Positions 9,139 to 10,502 of a DNA stretch of 10,502 nucleotides are shown piece after piece. Origin of the DNA: an uncultured Massilia sp. GTDB taxonomy: Bacteria > Pseudomonadota > Gammaproteobacteria > Burkholderiales > Burkholderiaceae. The stretch is from the NCBI GenBank assembly GCA_946886065.1, contig CAMPHU010000166.1:1-10502 (forward strand), in the 5' to 3' direction. Made by a program: the position numbers and the translations under genes. Under the pieces are notes generated by a model. That model was not told the DNA's origin, made no database searches, and saw only the letters and a list, made by a program, of their open reading frames with translations. Position 1 is the first letter of the stretch. Each line of letters starts with the position of its first letter.

Positions 9139-9966
9139 TCAGGGCAGCAGCCCGAAGTCGCGCAGCACCGCCTTGAGGATGCCCATGCGCGCCGCGGCAT
9201 CGCCGGGCCGTGCGATGTCGAGGTTCATGGCGAAGAAATGCACCTTGCCTTCGCGTTCCAGGTAGCCCACCAGCCAGCCGAGCTGAGGCTGCTGCGGCTC
9301 GCCGAAGCCCACCCAGCCGCTCTTGCCGCTCAGGCGGTAGTCCGGGGTCTCCTCCAGCACCAGCATTTCCTTGGCGAGCCGGGTCGTGCGCGCCGATACG
9401 CCGAGCTGGCCGGCGTGGAAGCGGCGCAGGAAATCGGCTTGCTGGTCGGCCGAGATGCGCAGGCCGCCCGTCAGCCAGAACTGGTCGATGCCGCCCGAGA
9501 TGTCGCGGTTGCCGTAGCCGAAGCGGTCGACCCAGTGCTGCATCCGGGACGGGCCCACGCGCCGCGCCACTTCCTGGTAATACCAGACCGCCGAGTTGCT
9601 CAGCGCCGACGCCAAGGTATGGTCCCGCGCCCAGGCCGCCGGCCACCACGGCTGGCGCGGCGCACGCGCGCTGTCCCAGGCCAGCTTGAAGTCCTTGTCC
9701 CTGGCGACGCCCTCTTCCAGGGCGATCAGGGTGTTGGGGATCTTGTAGGTCGACGCGGGCAGGAAGCCCCGGGCCGCCCGCGCCGGCGCATGGCGCCGGA
9801 TCTCGCCGCTCTGGCCGTCGAGCAGCACGAAGGTCCCTTCCACCTGCGCTGCGCTGAAGCGGGCGCCGATGTCCACGTTCGGCAAGGCCGCGTGGCCGGA
9901 CCGGGCGGCCAGCAGCGCCGCCACGGACAACAGCAGGCGCGCGGCCACGCAGGACAAGACGTTCAT
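9139..9966 (-). CDS. Class D (OXA-type) serine beta-lactamase
   Basis: The 275-residue product is a complete class D beta-lactamase, exported to the periplasm, where it hydrolyses beta-lactam antibiotics by an acyl-serine mechanism using a carboxylated lysine. A signal peptide covers about 1-26 (LLLSVAALLAARSGHA, cleavage before ALPN). The diagnostic motifs are all present: PASTYK at 70-75 with the nucleophile Ser72 and Lys75, SAV at 125-127, YGN at 151-153, Trp164 in DQFWL, and KSG at 215-217. The general style (SNSAVWYYQ, GGLRISADQQADFLRRF, KSGWVG) is nearer to OXA-2-like and other intrinsic environmental enzymes than to OXA-48; KSG instead of KTG also occurs in several carbapenem-hydrolysing OXA groups but does not prove that activity. 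No integron, insertion sequence or attC site flanks it and its base use matches its neighbours, so it looks intrinsic. It lies 13 bp after the DUF2214 gene, with a weak Shine-Dalgarno (AGGGA). Confidence 0.95.
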   Translation of the reverse strand: MNVLSCVAARLLLSVAALLAARSGHAALPNVDIGARFSAAQVEGTFVLLDGQSGEIRRHAPARAARGFLPASTYKIPNTLIALEEGVARDKDFKLAWDSARAPRQPWWPAAWARDHTLASALSNSAVWYYQEVARRVGPSRMQHWVDRFGYGNRDISGGIDQFWLTGGLRISADQQADFLRRFHAGQLGVSARTTRLAKEMLVLEETPDYRLSGKSGWVGFGEPQQPQLGWLVGYLEREGKVHFFAMNLDIARPGDAAARMGILKAVLRDFGLLP

Positions 9967-9979
9967 GGGATTTCCCTGC

Positions 9980-10420
9980 TCAGCTGAAGCTGCCGTAGCC
10001 GCGCGCCATGGCGGCCGCGAATATCGGAATCAGGAAGAACAGCGCCGCCTGCGCATGCAGGAAGCGCCGCAGGCGGGCTACTTCGGCGTCGTCCGGGCGG
10101 TGACTGGCGCGGCGCCAGCGGATGAAGCGGATGGTGGGGAGGGCCGACAGCGCGCCGACCAGCGCGAAGCTGGCGATCTTGGCCCAGAAGAAGCCATTGT
10201 GCGAATAATAGTCCCAGCCCTTGGCCGCGAAGACCGCCCGCGTGAAGCCGATGACGATCATGAGCATGGCGAACAGGCCGTACAGGCGGTCGATGCGCGC
10301 GGCCAGGGCAACCTGGCCGGTACTCATGCCGGGCCTGACGACCGCCAGCTCGACGGCGAGCACCCCGAACAGGGCGAACATGGTCACATGGTGCAGGATG
10401 GCGAGCAGCAGGTCGGTCAA
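9980..10420 (-). CDS. DUF2214 family integral membrane protein, TTG start
   Basis: The 146-residue product is a small inner-membrane protein with about four hydrophobic helices: residues 4-26 (LLLAILHHVTMFALFGVLAV region), a second after RIDRLYGLFAMLMIVIGF, a third in FWAKIASFALVGALSALP, and a fourth in AALFFLIPIFAAAMARG near the C-terminus. The start MTDLLLAILHHVTMFAL, the ELAVVRPGM stretch and the arginine-rich loop RFIRWRRASHRP match the DUF2214 family, whose role is unknown. The TTG at 10420 is chosen as start because GGAG lies 6 bases upstream and the family begins there; the frame is open to a TTG at 10456 without ribosome binding site. It is followed after 13 bp by the OXA gene, so both probably form one transcript from the promoter at 10469-10497. 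Confidence 0.85.
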   Translation of the reverse strand: MTDLLLAILHHVTMFALFGVLAVELAVVRPGMSTGQVALAARIDRLYGLFAMLMIVIGFTRAVFAAKGWDYYSHNGFFWAKIASFALVGALSALPTIRFIRWRRASHRPDDAEVARLRRFLHAQAALFFLIPIFAAAMARGYGSFS

Positions 10421-10431
10421 AATGGTCTCCG

Positions 10432-10455
10432 GTGATGAAAGCAGTGGTGAAAGCA
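10432..10455 (-). repeat. Tandem 12-bp duplication in the DUF2214-OXA leader
   Basis: On the minus strand TGCTTTCACCAC is followed directly by TGCTTTCATCAC, two copies of 12 bp with one mismatch, between the predicted transcription start and the Shine-Dalgarno of the DUF2214 gene. It looks like a small slipped duplication; no function can be assigned. Confidence 0.7.
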
Positions 10456-10468
10456 ATGGTCAACGGCC

Positions 10469-10497
10469 ATGATATGCCTGGACGGGGACTGTCTCAA
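10469..10497 (-). promoter_or_regulatory. Predicted sigma-70 promoter of the DUF2214-OXA pair
   Basis: On the minus strand TTGAGA (10492-10497) and TATCAT (10469-10474) are separated by exactly 17 bp and match the consensus boxes at 4 and 5 of 6 positions. Transcription would start near 10462, giving a leader of about 40 nt before the TTG start codon. No ampR-like regulator gene or obvious operator is visible in the sequence that remains to the window edge. Confidence 0.6.
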
Positions 10498-10502
10498 CAG
10501 GG

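Noticed and set aside
9139..9966. OXA gene as a recently acquired integron cassette
   Set aside because: No attC site, integrase or insertion sequence lies nearby and base use matches the neighbouring genes.
9238..9987. Plus-strand open frame opposite the OXA gene
   Set aside because: Antisense shadow of a gene with every class D motif present.

Overview
The window looks like chromosomal DNA of a GC-rich betaproteobacterium, most likely Burkholderiales and plausibly Oxalobacteraceae (Massilia-like). This is a judgement from protein style, the strong G/C third-position bias, the compact layout and a GTCATCCCCGCG-type palindrome of the kind scattered through such genomes; there is no rRNA or other decisive marker. 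All genes share similar base composition, and no insertion sequence, phage gene, CRISPR array or tRNA was seen.

Left part (1-4858), housekeeping: thiC (minus strand, 3' end cut by the window edge) is preceded by a TPP riboswitch and a hairpin that buries its ribosome binding site. Back to back with it lies valS (plus strand, complete, valyl-tRNA synthetase). Two TATAAT boxes form an inverted pair between the genes and suggest overlapping divergent promoters. valS ends at a clear intrinsic terminator built on a GC-rich palindrome.

Middle part (4873-7360), a probable redox or detoxification unit: a glutathione S-transferase gene and a PNPOx-like flavin-binding protein gene are read leftwards as a tightly coupled pair. 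A LysR-type regulator is read divergently from a 102-bp gap that holds an inverted repeat.

Right part (7367-10502), accessory genes: a NAPE-PLD-like metallo-beta-lactamase-fold hydrolase and a TetR-family regulator diverge from a gap with two inverted copies of a 17-bp operator-like element, 31 bp apart. The tetR promoter places the start of transcription on or next to the ATG, so its mRNA is probably leaderless. Tail to tail with tetR is a complete class D (OXA-type) beta-lactamase, preceded in the same direction by a four-helix DUF2214 membrane protein with its own promoter, so the two are probably one operon.

The most interesting points are the fully readable three-way base-pairing switch in the thiC leader, the phased twin operator controlling tetR and the hydrolase, and the pairing of an apparently intrinsic OXA enzyme with a DUF2214 membrane protein. 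I found no clear evidence of a wholly new multi-gene system.
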